Shown piece after piece: positions 25,149 to 33,910 of a stretch of DNA of 64,000 nt. Origin of the DNA: Kutzneria buriramensis (GTDB lineage: Bacteria; Actinomycetota; Actinomycetes; Mycobacteriales; Pseudonocardiaceae). Within the stretch, counting starts at the first letter, position 1. Each line of letters starts with the position of its first letter. The notes beneath the pieces are model-generated. The model ran no database searches. It saw nothing but the letters and a program-made list of their open reading frames with translations, and was not told the origin of the DNA. The stretch lies in the NCBI RefSeq assembly GCF_003387475.1, contig NZ_QUNO01000001.1, forward strand, positions 248,001-312,000, given 5' to 3'. The position numbers were made by a program, and so were the translations under genes.

Positions 25149-27803
25149 GTGGACCACCTCGAACCCCGGGCTGCGCTGGTCGGCCGCGCGGCGGAGCTGG
25201 CGGCCCTGGACGACGCGGCGGCGAGGGCACGGGCGGCGTTCCGGGTGGTGGAGGTGGTCGGCGAGCCGGGGACGGGCAAGTCGAGGCTGCTGGCGGAGTT
25301 CGCGGCGCGGCAGGCGAAGGTCCCGGTGCTGAGGGGCCGCGCGGCGGAGGCGGAGCGGGAGGTTCCGTTCGCGCCGCTGGTGGACGCGCTGGTGGACCGG
25401 GTCGACGCGGCGGCGGCCATGAGCCTGAGCGAGCCGGAGTCGCAGCTGCTGGCCACGGTTTTCCCGGTGCTGTCGAAGAAACCGGCCACGGACATCGTGA
25501 GGTCCCGCCTGTACCGGGCGATGCGGTCGCTGCTGCGGGCGCTGAGCCCGGCGCCGACGATCATCCTGCTGGACGACGTGCACTGGGCCGACGAGTCGAC
25601 GATCGAACTGGTCGACTACCTGGTCCGCCACCCGCTGCCGGCCCCGGTCCTGCTGGTTCTGGCCTACCGCCCGCACCAGGTGTCCTTCCGACTGTCGAAG
25701 GCCCTGACGGACCACTCCGTACGGGTGAACGTGGGCCCGCTGTCGGCGGCGGACGCGCACCAGCTGCTGGGCACGGCGATGAGCCGCCACACCAGGGAAC
25801 GCCTGTACGAGGCGAGCGGCGGTAACCCGTTCTACCTGGACGCGCTGGCCCGCAGGCTGCCGGAGTCGGTGCGCTCCACGCTGGCGGCGGAGCTCGCCCA
25901 CGAGCAGGAGGTGACCCGCGCGGCGGCGGTGGTCGGCGACACCTTCGGGCCGTCACTGATCGCGCACGTCGCGGAGGTGCCGGAACACGTTGTCCTGCAA
26001 GCCTTCGACGACCTGGTGGCGCGGGACATCCTGCGCGAGGTGGAGGGCTCGGGCCGGTTCCGGTTCCGCCACCCGCTGGTACGCCAGGTGGCCTACGACT
26101 CGGCGGCCGCGGGCTGGCGGCACGGCGCGCACGCCCGGGTGGCGGCGTACCTGAAGCAGGTGGGAGCGCCGGCGGTGCGGAGGGCGGAACACGTGCTCCG
26201 GTCGGCGACGTACGGTGACCGCAGTGCCATCGACACGCTTGTGGAGGCGGCTCGCGCCGTCGCCACGCACCAACCGGAGACGGCGGCCACCTGGTTCCAG
26301 GCGGCATTGCAGCTGGAGGCCGCCGACAACATCCGGGTCCGCACGGAGCTGGCGTACTGCCAGGGCGTCAGCGGCCAGCTCCGGCCGGCGCTGGACACGT
26401 TCCGGTCGGTGATGAAGTCCCTGCCGGCCACGGAAAGGGCCGCGGCGGCGGCGTTCGCGGCGATGATCGCGCACCTGCTCGGCGAGCAGGACTGGGCCAC
26501 GCACCTGCTCACCACCGAGCTGGACCAGCAGAAATCGGCGGCGCCGCTGCGGTTGCAGCTGGTGCTGGACGCGGCCCTGCGCGGCGATCTCCAGCCGATC
26601 CGGCCGGTGCTGGACGCGGCCCCGGACGACGACCGCAACCGCTGGGCGGTCCCGTTCGCGGCGCTGAGGGCGTACGCGAAAACGGTGGCGGGTAGTCGTT
26701 TCGAGGCCGCGCCGGCGGTGCACCGGGCCGCCCGCATGGTCGACGCCAGCGACGACGGCGAGGTGTTGGCCTGGCTGCCGGCGATCCACATGCTGTGCTG
26801 GGCCGAGGTCCTGATCGGCGACCACCGGCTCGCGCTGCGCCACTTCACCAAGGCCGTCCAACTGGCCCGCGACAACGGGCACCGCTACTTCATGCCGCAG
26901 CTCCTGCACGGCCAGGCCTTCGCGTACGCCATCGCGGGCCGCACCGCCGACGGTCTGGCCGCCGCGGAGGAGGCGCTGGAGACGATGCACCCGGAGATCG
27001 GCGGCCGGGGCGCCCTGCTGGGCGTGTGGTGTCAGCTGAGCAGTTGGCGCGGCCAGCACGCGGCGGCGATCCGCGCCGGTCGGCGGGCCGTCGCGGCCAT
27101 CGACCACCCGTGGCTGGGCTCGCTGGCCCGCAACCAGCTGCTGCTGGCCCAGGTGCACGCGGGCGTCCATGCGGCCGCCGTCCAGGAGATCGTCGAGGTG
27201 CTGCCGACGATCGACCCGTACACCCGCCTGATCAGCTTCACCCTGCTGGCCAAGGCCGACCCGCAGCGGGCCGGGAAATGGGCCGACTGCGCCGACCAAC
27301 TCGCCGACGAGCGGCTGGACGTCGACGTCGTCTTCCGTGACCTCGCCGAGGCGTACGCCGAGGGGGACGCCGCAAGGGCGCTGAACGCGGCGGCCGCGGC
27401 GGAACGCATCGGCATGCCGCTGTGGGAGGCGACGGCCCGCCTGCACGCCGGCACCTGCCTGGCCCGCGACGGCCAGCGCGAGCAGGCGCTACGCGAACTT
27501 CAAGTGGCGGCCACGATCTTCCACGTCTGCGAGGCGGTCGACCTGCACGCCACGGCGGTGCGGGAGCAGCGCCGGCTCGGGGTCCGCGTCCCGCACACCG
27601 GCAACCTCGCCGCGACGCTGTCGCCGCGGGAGCTGGACGTCGCCGAACTGGTCTGCGCCGGCAGCACCAACCAGCAGATCGCCGACAAACTGGTGCTCAG
27701 CGTGCGCACGGTGGAGACACATCTGACCCACATCTTCGCCAAGCTCGGCGTGACGAACCGGGCCGGCGTCGCCCGCGTGCTGGCCAGCCACACCGACGAT
27801 TGA
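25149..27803 (+). CDS. LuxR-family ATP-binding transcriptional regulator (LAL type)
   Basis: 884 residues from GTG 25149, with GGAGG about 7 nt upstream. The N-terminal ATPase has Walker A VVGEPGTGKSRLLAEF near residue 40 and Walker B IILLDDVHWADE near residue 138. A long helical, TPR-like sensor region follows. The C terminus is a LuxR/FixJ helix-turn-helix (LSPRELDVAELVCAGSTNQQ then IADKLVLSVRTVETHLTHIF). It is a large STAND-type activator that probably couples ligand sensing to ATP hydrolysis. The next gene, a hydrolase, starts 58 bp downstream and may be its target or partner. Confidence 0.9.
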   Translation: MDHLEPRAALVGRAAELAALDDAAARARAAFRVVEVVGEPGTGKSRLLAEFAARQAKVPVLRGRAAEAEREVPFAPLVDALVDRVDAAAAMSLSEPESQLLATVFPVLSKKPATDIVRSRLYRAMRSLLRALSPAPTIILLDDVHWADESTIELVDYLVRHPLPAPVLLVLAYRPHQVSFRLSKALTDHSVRVNVGPLSAADAHQLLGTAMSRHTRERLYEASGGNPFYLDALARRLPESVRSTLAAELAHEQEVTRAAAVVGDTFGPSLIAHVAEVPEHVVLQAFDDLVARDILREVEGSGRFRFRHPLVRQVAYDSAAAGWRHGAHARVAAYLKQVGAPAVRRAEHVLRSATYGDRSAIDTLVEAARAVATHQPETAATWFQAALQLEAADNIRVRTELAYCQGVSGQLRPALDTFRSVMKSLPATERAAAAAFAAMIAHLLGEQDWATHLLTTELDQQKSAAPLRLQLVLDAALRGDLQPIRPVLDAAPDDDRNRWAVPFAALRAYAKTVAGSRFEAAPAVHRAARMVDASDDGEVLAWLPAIHMLCWAEVLIGDHRLALRHFTKAVQLARDNGHRYFMPQLLHGQAFAYAIAGRTADGLAAAEEALETMHPEIGGRGALLGVWCQLSSWRGQHAAAIRAGRRAVAAIDHPWLGSLARNQLLLAQVHAGVHAAAVQEIVEVLPTIDPYTRLISFTLLAKADPQRAGKWADCADQLADERLDVDVVFRDLAEAYAEGDAARALNAAAAAERIGMPLWEATARLHAGTCLARDGQREQALRELQVAATIFHVCEAVDLHATAVREQRRLGVRVPHTGNLAATLSPRELDVAELVCAGSTNQQIADKLVLSVRTVETHLTHIFAKLGVTNRAGVARVLASHTDD

Positions 27804-27861
27804 ACTGGTATCCCCCGGCGACGGTATCTAACGGTACGACGACGCGAGAAGGAGGTGGACG

Positions 27862-28716
27862 GTGCGCTCCACAGATGCCGATCCCGGCTCGTTGGCCGAC
27901 GACCCGGGCGCCGTGCTCTGGCTGGGCTCACCGGACCAACCCCGGGTGCTGCTGCTGCACGACATCGCGATGACCGGCTCGACCAGCTGGCTGGGCCAGC
28001 TCCAGCTGGCCGACGACCTGTGCCTGGGCATCGCCGACCGCCCCGGCTACGCCATCACCGACCGGGTGTCCGCGGCGGGCTGGACCGCCGACGCCCGGAT
28101 GATGCTGGAGGTGCTGGACCGCAGCGGCCCCGCGCATCTGGTCGCGGCCGGCTGCTCGGCGGCCGGCGCGCTGCTGGCCGCGCAGCTCGCGCCGGGCCTG
28201 GTCTCCTCGCTCGTGCTGGTCGAGCCGCCCTTGTTCCAACTGGTCGAAGGGAGCTCGCTGACCGAGGACCTCGCCGGCAAGCTCGTCGAGCTGCACGAGC
28301 AGAGCGTCCTCATGGACGGCGAGGAGTTCCTGCGGGAGTACCAGCTGGCGCTGGGCTACCTGGAGCCGCCGCGGCTGGACGTGCCGGAGCGCTGCGCGGA
28401 GGCGGCCCGCAAGGAGACGCCGGCCTGCCAGGCGCCGCTCGACCTGGACGCCATCAACGCGCTGCGCATCATGACCACCGTGGTGATCGGCGGCCGCGAG
28501 GGGACTCAGCACGACCCGGGCGAGCGGAACGTGTTCGGCGGCGCGCTCTGGAAGACGGCTGAAGTGCTGGTAGAGGCCGCGGACGGCTGGCTCGTGCCGG
28601 TCGAGCCGGCGGGTCACGCGGTGCAGCGGACCGTCGGCCTGTTCAACGGCGTGCTCAGACGCCACATCGACACGTGGTGGTCCAATCTCGATCACAGCCA
28701 CGCCGCCGCCGGCTGA
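27862..28716 (+). CDS. Alpha/beta-hydrolase fold protein
   Basis: 284 residues from GTG 27862 with an excellent ribosome binding site (AAGGAGGTGG). The fold is alpha/beta hydrolase: oxyanion region VLLLHDIAMTGS, nucleophile elbow AAGCSAAGAL with Ser near residue 98, and catalytic His likely in VEPAGHAVQRT near residue 254. The substrate is unknown. It follows the LuxR-type regulator on the same strand and ends with a strong hairpin overlapping its stop. Confidence 0.75.
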   Translation: MRSTDADPGSLADDPGAVLWLGSPDQPRVLLLHDIAMTGSTSWLGQLQLADDLCLGIADRPGYAITDRVSAAGWTADARMMLEVLDRSGPAHLVAAGCSAAGALLAAQLAPGLVSSLVLVEPPLFQLVEGSSLTEDLAGKLVELHEQSVLMDGEEFLREYQLALGYLEPPRLDVPERCAEAARKETPACQAPLDLDAINALRIMTTVVIGGREGTQHDPGERNVFGGALWKTAEVLVEAADGWLVPVEPAGHAVQRTVGLFNGVLRRHIDTWWSNLDHSHAAAG

Positions 28717-28734
28717 CAGCCGTCAGCCGGCGGC
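28705..28734 (+). terminator. Terminator hairpin after the hydrolase gene
   Basis: Perfect 13-bp arms GCCGCCGGCTGAC and GTCAGCCGGCGGC with loop AGCC; the TGA stop lies inside the stem. Confidence 0.65.
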
Positions 28735-28788
28735 CGGTAGCCGAGGCCAGCTCAATCGATCTTCCCGACTTCGCTAGTCTCCAGGCAC

Positions 28789-28808
28789 CCCGCCCGGCCG
28801 CGGGCGGG
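28789..28808 (+). terminator. Second hairpin upstream of the glycosyltransferase gene
   Basis: CCCGCCCG-GCCG-CGGGCGGG followed by TTCCC, 24 bp before the GTG start at 28832. It could be a second terminator or part of the leader of the next gene. Confidence 0.45.
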
Positions 28809-28831
28809 TTCCCTTGCGAGACTGGAGATCG

Positions 28832-30535
28832 GTGAACCGGGTCGTCATCGTGTCCGCGAGCGTCGGCGCCGGCCATGACGGCGCGGCGCGGGAACTCGCG
28901 CGCCGGTTGGCCGCCGACGGTCACACTGTGGACATCCACGACTACCTGGACATGCTGCCGGGTTCGCTGGGACGCGCGCTGGGCGCCGCGTACCTGCGCC
29001 AGTTGCAGACCGTGCCGGGCAGCTGGGACTTCCTGCTCAAGGCGCTCCAGACGTCCGAGTTGTTCGCCCGCCTGGTGTGCCTGCTGTTCGGCGTCACCGG
29101 CCCGCGACTGCGGCGGGTGATCGAGCCGGCGGATCTGGTGATCTCCACCCATCCGCTGCCCAGCCAGACCCTGAGCCGCCTCAAGGGCAAGGGCCGCGCG
29201 CCGATGCCGGTGGTCACCTACCTCACCGACATGTCCGTGCACCGGCTGTGGGTGGCGCCGAAGGTGGACCTGCACATCGCGCTGCACGAGGTCGCCGCCG
29301 AGCAGGCGCGCCGGCTGGGCGCGCGGCGCATCGCGGTGACCGGTCCCGCGGTCGGCCCGGCGTTCCGGCCGGCCCTGAACGCCGCGGAACGCAGTCAGGC
29401 CAGGGAGAAGTTCGGCCTGCCGGCGCAAGGGCGGCTCGCCCTGGTGGTCGCCGGCTCCTGGGGCGTCGGCGACATCGCCGACACGGCAAGGGATATCGCC
29501 CGCACCGGGGTGGCGACCCCGGTGGTGCTGTGCGGCACGAACGAGGCGCTGCGGCACCGTCTCACCGAGAGTGGCGACGGTATCGCGCTGGGCTGGATCG
29601 ACGACATGCCAACGCTGATGCGCGCCGCCGACGTGGTCGTGCAGAACGCGGGCGGTCTGAGCTCGCTGGAGGCGCTGGCCACCGGGCTGCCGGTGATCAC
29701 CTACCGGTGCCTGGCCGGTCACGGCCGCACCAACGCCGCCGCGCTCGACGAGGCCGGCCTGGTGCCGTGGATCCGTGAACAAGACGACCTGGCCGCCGCG
29801 CTCGTCCGGGAACCCGCCGAGGCGCCGCTGCCGACGACGTGCCCGAGCGTGGTGCTGAAGGCGGAGATGGCGCAACACGAGCCGGTACGGGCCCGCCGCC
29901 CGCGTCGACGGCTCGCGCTCGTCGCCGCGTCCGTCGTGGCCTTCCTGTGGCTGGCGACGGTGGGCATGAGCCTGGCGGTCGCCGGTGGCTTCCAGTCGAT
30001 CGGGCCGGCCAGCCGCCGCGGTGGTCAGGTGTACGTGCTGGTCGCCGTGGACAGCACGAAACCGATGTCCCAGGCCACCATCGACAAGCTCGCCGCCGCG
30101 CACGGCGCCGCCGCCGTCAGCACGAAGGTGCTGCACACGCAGCCGCAAACCGTGCGGGCGCTGGCCAAGGCGGGCGTGACCATCGTCAACGCCGCCGACG
30201 GCGCCCCGTACGAGACCGGCGTCTTCACCGGCCGCGCGTCCATCGGACAGGTCGCGACCGGCATCGCCGCGGTCACCGGAAGGTCGCCGAAGCTGATGGT
30301 CAGCAACGGCGAGTTGGACGCCATCGACGTGGGAATCGTTGCCATGCACCGGGAACGCATCGTCGTCCCGGCCGCGACGGTGCACTGCGGCGCGGCGATG
30401 GAGCGCGGCATGAAGGGCGTCGTCCTGGTCGAGTCGACCGGCGACTGCGACCTGGACGCGACCCTGGACGAGCTGGCGGCCATGGCCCACCGGCATTCGG
30501 TGCGGGAGGCGTCGATCGAGGAGTTGGGGGCATGA
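28832..30535 (+). CDS. GT28/MGDG-synthase-like glycosyltransferase fused to a membrane segment and an extracytoplasmic domain
   Basis: 567 residues from GTG 28832. Residues 1-340 are a two-lobed glycosyltransferase of the MurG/MGDG-synthase type (VVIVSASVGAGHDGAAREL at the N terminus, LVISTHPLPSQTL and VVQNAGGLSSLEALATGLP in the donor lobe). Residues about 360-382 are one transmembrane helix (LALVAASVVAFLWLATVGM). A roughly 185-residue domain on the other side of the membrane has no family I recognise. The stop overlaps the start of a polysaccharide deacetylase (ATGA). It probably makes or modifies a glycolipid or cell-wall glycan at the membrane. Confidence 0.75.
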   Translation: MNRVVIVSASVGAGHDGAARELARRLAADGHTVDIHDYLDMLPGSLGRALGAAYLRQLQTVPGSWDFLLKALQTSELFARLVCLLFGVTGPRLRRVIEPADLVISTHPLPSQTLSRLKGKGRAPMPVVTYLTDMSVHRLWVAPKVDLHIALHEVAAEQARRLGARRIAVTGPAVGPAFRPALNAAERSQAREKFGLPAQGRLALVVAGSWGVGDIADTARDIARTGVATPVVLCGTNEALRHRLTESGDGIALGWIDDMPTLMRAADVVVQNAGGLSSLEALATGLPVITYRCLAGHGRTNAAALDEAGLVPWIREQDDLAAALVREPAEAPLPTTCPSVVLKAEMAQHEPVRARRPRRRLALVAASVVAFLWLATVGMSLAVAGGFQSIGPASRRGGQVYVLVAVDSTKPMSQATIDKLAAAHGAAAVSTKVLHTQPQTVRALAKAGVTIVNAADGAPYETGVFTGRASIGQVATGIAAVTGRSPKLMVSNGELDAIDVGIVAMHRERIVVPAATVHCGAAMERGMKGVVLVESTGDCDLDATLDELAAMAHRHSVREASIEELGA

Positions 30536-31242
30536 TCCGGTCCGTCCTCGCCGGTGCGGCCGCCGCGCTCGCCGTGCACGCGTTGCCGGCGGTGACCGCG
30601 TCATTGCCGGTGCGGCAACGGTTCGCGCCGCGGCTGTCCGGCGTCGGCGACCAGACCCGGGTCGCGCTGACCATCGACGACGGGCCGCATCCCGTTGCCA
30701 CGCCACGATTCCTTGACCTGTTGGATCGTGAGCGGGTGCAGGCCACGTTCTTCCTGCTGGGCCAGGAGCTCGTGCGGAACCCGGGGCTCGGCAAGGAGAT
30801 CGTCGCCGCCGGGCACGAGATCGCCGTGCACGGGTGGGAACATCGGATGCTTGTCCTGCGCGGACCGCGCGCCACCCGGGACGACATCACCCGTGCCCAC
30901 GAGTACATCGCCGAGGTCACGGGCGTGACCCCGCGCTGGTACCGACCCCCGTACGGGGTGCTGAGCACCGCCGCCGCGGTGACCGCCCGGCGGCTCGGCC
31001 TGACGCCCGTGCTGTGGACGTCCTGGGGCCGTGACTGGGAAACCCGCGCCACCCCGGACTTCGTCTACGAGACGGTGGTCCGGGACCTGCACGGCGGCGG
31101 GACCGTCCTGCTGCACGACTCCGACTGCACGTCCGCGCCGGGTTCGTGGGCGGCGACGCTGGGCGCGTTGCCGCGCATCCTCGCCGAGTGCGACCATCGG
31201 GGCCTGAAGGTCGGGCCGCTGCGGTCACACCAGGTGAACTGA
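30532..31242 (+). CDS. NodB-type polysaccharide deacetylase
   Basis: 236 residues, translationally coupled to the upstream glycosyltransferase. The N terminus (LAGAAAALAVHALPAV) is a signal or anchor. NodB motifs are intact: ALTIDDGPHP (metal Asp and catalytic Asp), AVHGWEHR (the two metal His), WYRPPYGVLS and TVLLHDSD. It removes acetyl groups from an N-acetylated glycan outside the membrane, probably the product of its partner or peptidoglycan. An ornithine cyclodeaminase-like gene starts 30 bp later. Confidence 0.88.
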   Translation: MIRSVLAGAAAALAVHALPAVTASLPVRQRFAPRLSGVGDQTRVALTIDDGPHPVATPRFLDLLDRERVQATFFLLGQELVRNPGLGKEIVAAGHEIAVHGWEHRMLVLRGPRATRDDITRAHEYIAEVTGVTPRWYRPPYGVLSTAAAVTARRLGLTPVLWTSWGRDWETRATPDFVYETVVRDLHGGGTVLLHDSDCTSAPGSWAATLGALPRILAECDHRGLKVGPLRSHQVN

Positions 31243-31272
31243 GGGACGCCCGCAACCGGGGGGCATCGAGCG

Positions 31273-32244
31273 GTGCTGACCGTTGACGCGGCAAGGATCG
31301 GCGAGCTGCTGTCGTTCGACGTGCTCGTGCCGACCCTGCGCACCGCGTTCGCCCACGGCGAGCGGGCCACCGTTGCCCCGCAACGGCATCGGCACCGGGT
31401 GGACAACGAACTCGACGCCACGATGCTGATCGGCGCCTCCTGGACCCGCAACTACCTGGGCGTCAAGGTGAGCACGGTCTTTCCTCGCAACGTGCTGGCC
31501 GACCTCGAGTCCTTCACGTCGACGTACCTGTTGTCGCACGGCAGAACCGGCCATCCGCTGGCCGTGTTGGACGGTGGGGAGCTGACCCGGCGATCCATGG
31601 TCGGCGTCTCCGCGCTGGCCGCGAGCTACCTCGCCCGGCCGGAGAGCCGCACGCTGCTGGTGATCGGCGAGGACCGCATCGCCCGCGCCGCCGCCCAGGC
31701 GTACCAGGCGGTGTTCGAACTGGAGCGACTGCTCGTTCTGGCGGAAACCCCTGGCTTCGTCTGCGACGGCGTGATGGTGGCGGGCGTCACAGATCTTGAG
31801 GCGGCGCTGGCCGTCGCGGACGTCGTCGTGTGCGCGACGGTGGCCAGTTCCACGCCGGTTCTGCCCGGGGAGTGGGTCAAACCCGGCACCTTCGTGCATC
31901 TTGCGGGGAGTTTCACGCCGTACACAAGGGAAGGCGACGACGCCTTGGTCACCGCCGCGTCAGTGTTCCTCGACACATCAACGGCGGCAACCGAATCCGG
32001 TGACCTGGCCCAGCCGTCGGCCGCCGGGCTGGTGCCGAAAATCCGCGGCACCCTGTTCGACCTGTGCTCCGGCGTCGTCGGCGGGCGTCAGGAGGAGGGG
32101 GAGATCACCCTGCTCAAGTCCATTGGCACGGCCATCGCCGACCTCGCGACCGCGGCCGTCGTCCACACTTCTGTACCCTCTGGGGTGAGAGTGAGTTCAC
32201 ACCGCCGTCGTCGGCGGGTCGGTGGCGCGCCGACCGCACTGTAG
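31273..32244 (+). CDS. Ornithine cyclodeaminase/mu-crystallin family protein
   Basis: 323 residues from GTG 31273. The fold is the NAD(P)-dependent ornithine cyclodeaminase/delta1-pyrroline-2-carboxylate reductase type: LGVKVSTVFPRN near residue 62, Rossmann strand LLVIGEDRIARAAAQAYQ near residue 132, DVVVCATVASSTPVL and FVHLAGSFTPYTRE. The Gly-x-Gly of the dinucleotide site is replaced by G-E-D, so cofactor binding may be altered. The substrate is not predictable. Last gene of the envelope-linked operon, though its metabolic link to it is unclear. Confidence 0.75.
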   Translation: MLTVDAARIGELLSFDVLVPTLRTAFAHGERATVAPQRHRHRVDNELDATMLIGASWTRNYLGVKVSTVFPRNVLADLESFTSTYLLSHGRTGHPLAVLDGGELTRRSMVGVSALAASYLARPESRTLLVIGEDRIARAAAQAYQAVFELERLLVLAETPGFVCDGVMVAGVTDLEAALAVADVVVCATVASSTPVLPGEWVKPGTFVHLAGSFTPYTREGDDALVTAASVFLDTSTAATESGDLAQPSAAGLVPKIRGTLFDLCSGVVGGRQEEGEITLLKSIGTAIADLATAAVVHTSVPSGVRVSSHRRRRRVGGAPTAL

Positions 32245-32350
32245 CCTGGCCCATTGCAACCAGCCTGGTCCTGACGGCGTCTTAACTGCATTCGGGGACC
32301 GGAAGAGCTCCGGTGGTGCGGGCGTGGGATCGGCAGGAGGTGGTTGGTGC

Positions 32351-33868
32351 ATGGCGGGCACAGGCGTGCGCGTCGCCCTGATCGGCGGCAAGAGCGTGGT
32401 CGCGGCGGTGTCGCTGCTCGTCCTCGGCACCACGTACTACGGCTGGTCGACGATCTCGAACGCGGAAGCGGGCGTGCAGCACGCGAACAACGTGATCGAC
32501 ACGCCGGCCAAGCCGAAGACGCCCGGGCAGGACATGAACATCCTGCTGGTCGGCATGGACAGCCGCACCGACGCGCACGGCAACAAGCTGCCGCAGAACC
32601 TGCTGGACTCGCTGCACGCCGGCCCCGACGACGGTGAGATCCAGACCGACACGCTGATCGTGGTGCACGTGCCGGGCGACGGCACCGCCGCGTCGGCGTT
32701 CTCCATCCCGCGCGACTCCTACGTCGCCGTCGACGGCGAGCAGGGCAAAGACAAGATCAACTCGGCCTTCGGCTACGGCTACCAGGAGGCCGAGGAGAGC
32801 GCCAAGCAGCGCGGCGTCACCGACCAGCAGCAGCTCACGCTGGCCGCGATGGACGGCGGCCGGGCCAAGACGGTGCACACCGTGCAGGAGCTCACCGGCG
32901 TCACCATCGACCACTACGCCGAGGTCAACCTGTTCGGCTTCGCGCAGATCAGCGACGCCATCGGCGGCGTGCCGGTGTGCCTGCTGCACGACACCTCCGA
33001 CGACCTGTCCGGCGCCAACTTCAAGGCCGGCCCGCAGACCGTGCAGGGCCTGACCGCGCTCCAGTTCGTCCGCCAGCGGCACGGCCTGATCAACGAACTG
33101 GACCGCGAGCACCGGCAGCAGGCCTTCCTGGCCTCGCTGGCCCACCAGATGCTGACCACCGGCGTGCTGACCAACCCGGTCAAGCTGGGCAACGTCGTCA
33201 AGGCCGTGCAGGACTCGGTGGTCGTCGACTCGGGCTGGCAGCTGCTGGACTTCGCCGGCGAGATGCAGGGCCTGACCGGCGGCGCCATCACCTTCAACAC
33301 CATGCCCGTGACCGACGTCGACGGCCGGCTCAACAACGGCGACAACGTCGTGTTCGTGTCGCCGACGGCCGTGCAGACGTGGGTGAAGGCGCTGTTCAGC
33401 AAGGTCGGCAAGCCCGCCAACACGGCGGCGGCCGCCACCACGACCTCCGCGGCGCCGAACGCCAACTCGTCGACCACCGTTGACGTGAGCAACGCCAGCT
33501 CCACCAGCGGCGTCGCCGCCCGCGTGATGAGCGTGCTCACCGGCCAGGGCTACACCCAGGGCGACACGCTGACCGCCAACGTCAAGCGGGCCACCTCGCT
33601 GGTCGAGTCCTCGGCGGCGGACAAGGCCGCGGCCGAGAAGGTCGCCGCGGCGCTGGGCGACCTGCCGATCGCCGTCAGCTCCACGATCGACGCCGGGCAC
33701 GTGCTGGTGCTGCTCGGCAACGCCTACCACGGGCCCGGTTCCAGTGCCTCGCAAGGCATCGGCGGCACGCCGGCGCTGAAGCTGGCGCCGTCCAGTGGCG
33801 TCGCCACCACCACGGCGACGCCGGACCGGCCGCAGATCGACGCCAGCGGCGTCACCTGCATCCCTTAA
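32351..33868 (+). CDS. LytR-CpsA-Psr family protein with LytR_C domain
   Basis: 505 residues from ATG 32351, with GGAGGT about 10 nt upstream. One N-terminal transmembrane segment (KSVVAAVSLLVLGTTYYGW). The LCP catalytic domain (about 60-300) shows NILLVGMDSRTD, FSIPRDSYVAV, KINSAFGYGYQEAEE and RQRHGLINELDREHRQQAFL. These supply the Arg and Asp residues that bind polyprenyl pyrophosphate. A threonine-rich linker leads to a LytR_C domain (about 375-460). It attaches glycopolymers to peptidoglycan or arabinogalactan outside the membrane. Confidence 0.92.
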   Translation: MAGTGVRVALIGGKSVVAAVSLLVLGTTYYGWSTISNAEAGVQHANNVIDTPAKPKTPGQDMNILLVGMDSRTDAHGNKLPQNLLDSLHAGPDDGEIQTDTLIVVHVPGDGTAASAFSIPRDSYVAVDGEQGKDKINSAFGYGYQEAEESAKQRGVTDQQQLTLAAMDGGRAKTVHTVQELTGVTIDHYAEVNLFGFAQISDAIGGVPVCLLHDTSDDLSGANFKAGPQTVQGLTALQFVRQRHGLINELDREHRQQAFLASLAHQMLTTGVLTNPVKLGNVVKAVQDSVVVDSGWQLLDFAGEMQGLTGGAITFNTMPVTDVDGRLNNGDNVVFVSPTAVQTWVKALFSKVGKPANTAAAATTTSAAPNANSSTTVDVSNASSTSGVAARVMSVLTGQGYTQGDTLTANVKRATSLVESSAADKAAAEKVAAALGDLPIAVSSTIDAGHVLVLLGNAYHGPGSSASQGIGGTPALKLAPSSGVATTTATPDRPQIDASGVTCIP

Positions 33869-33910
33869 TCGGTGGCGCCGCCGGGCCGGCGGCGTTCACG
33901 ATGGGCTGCT

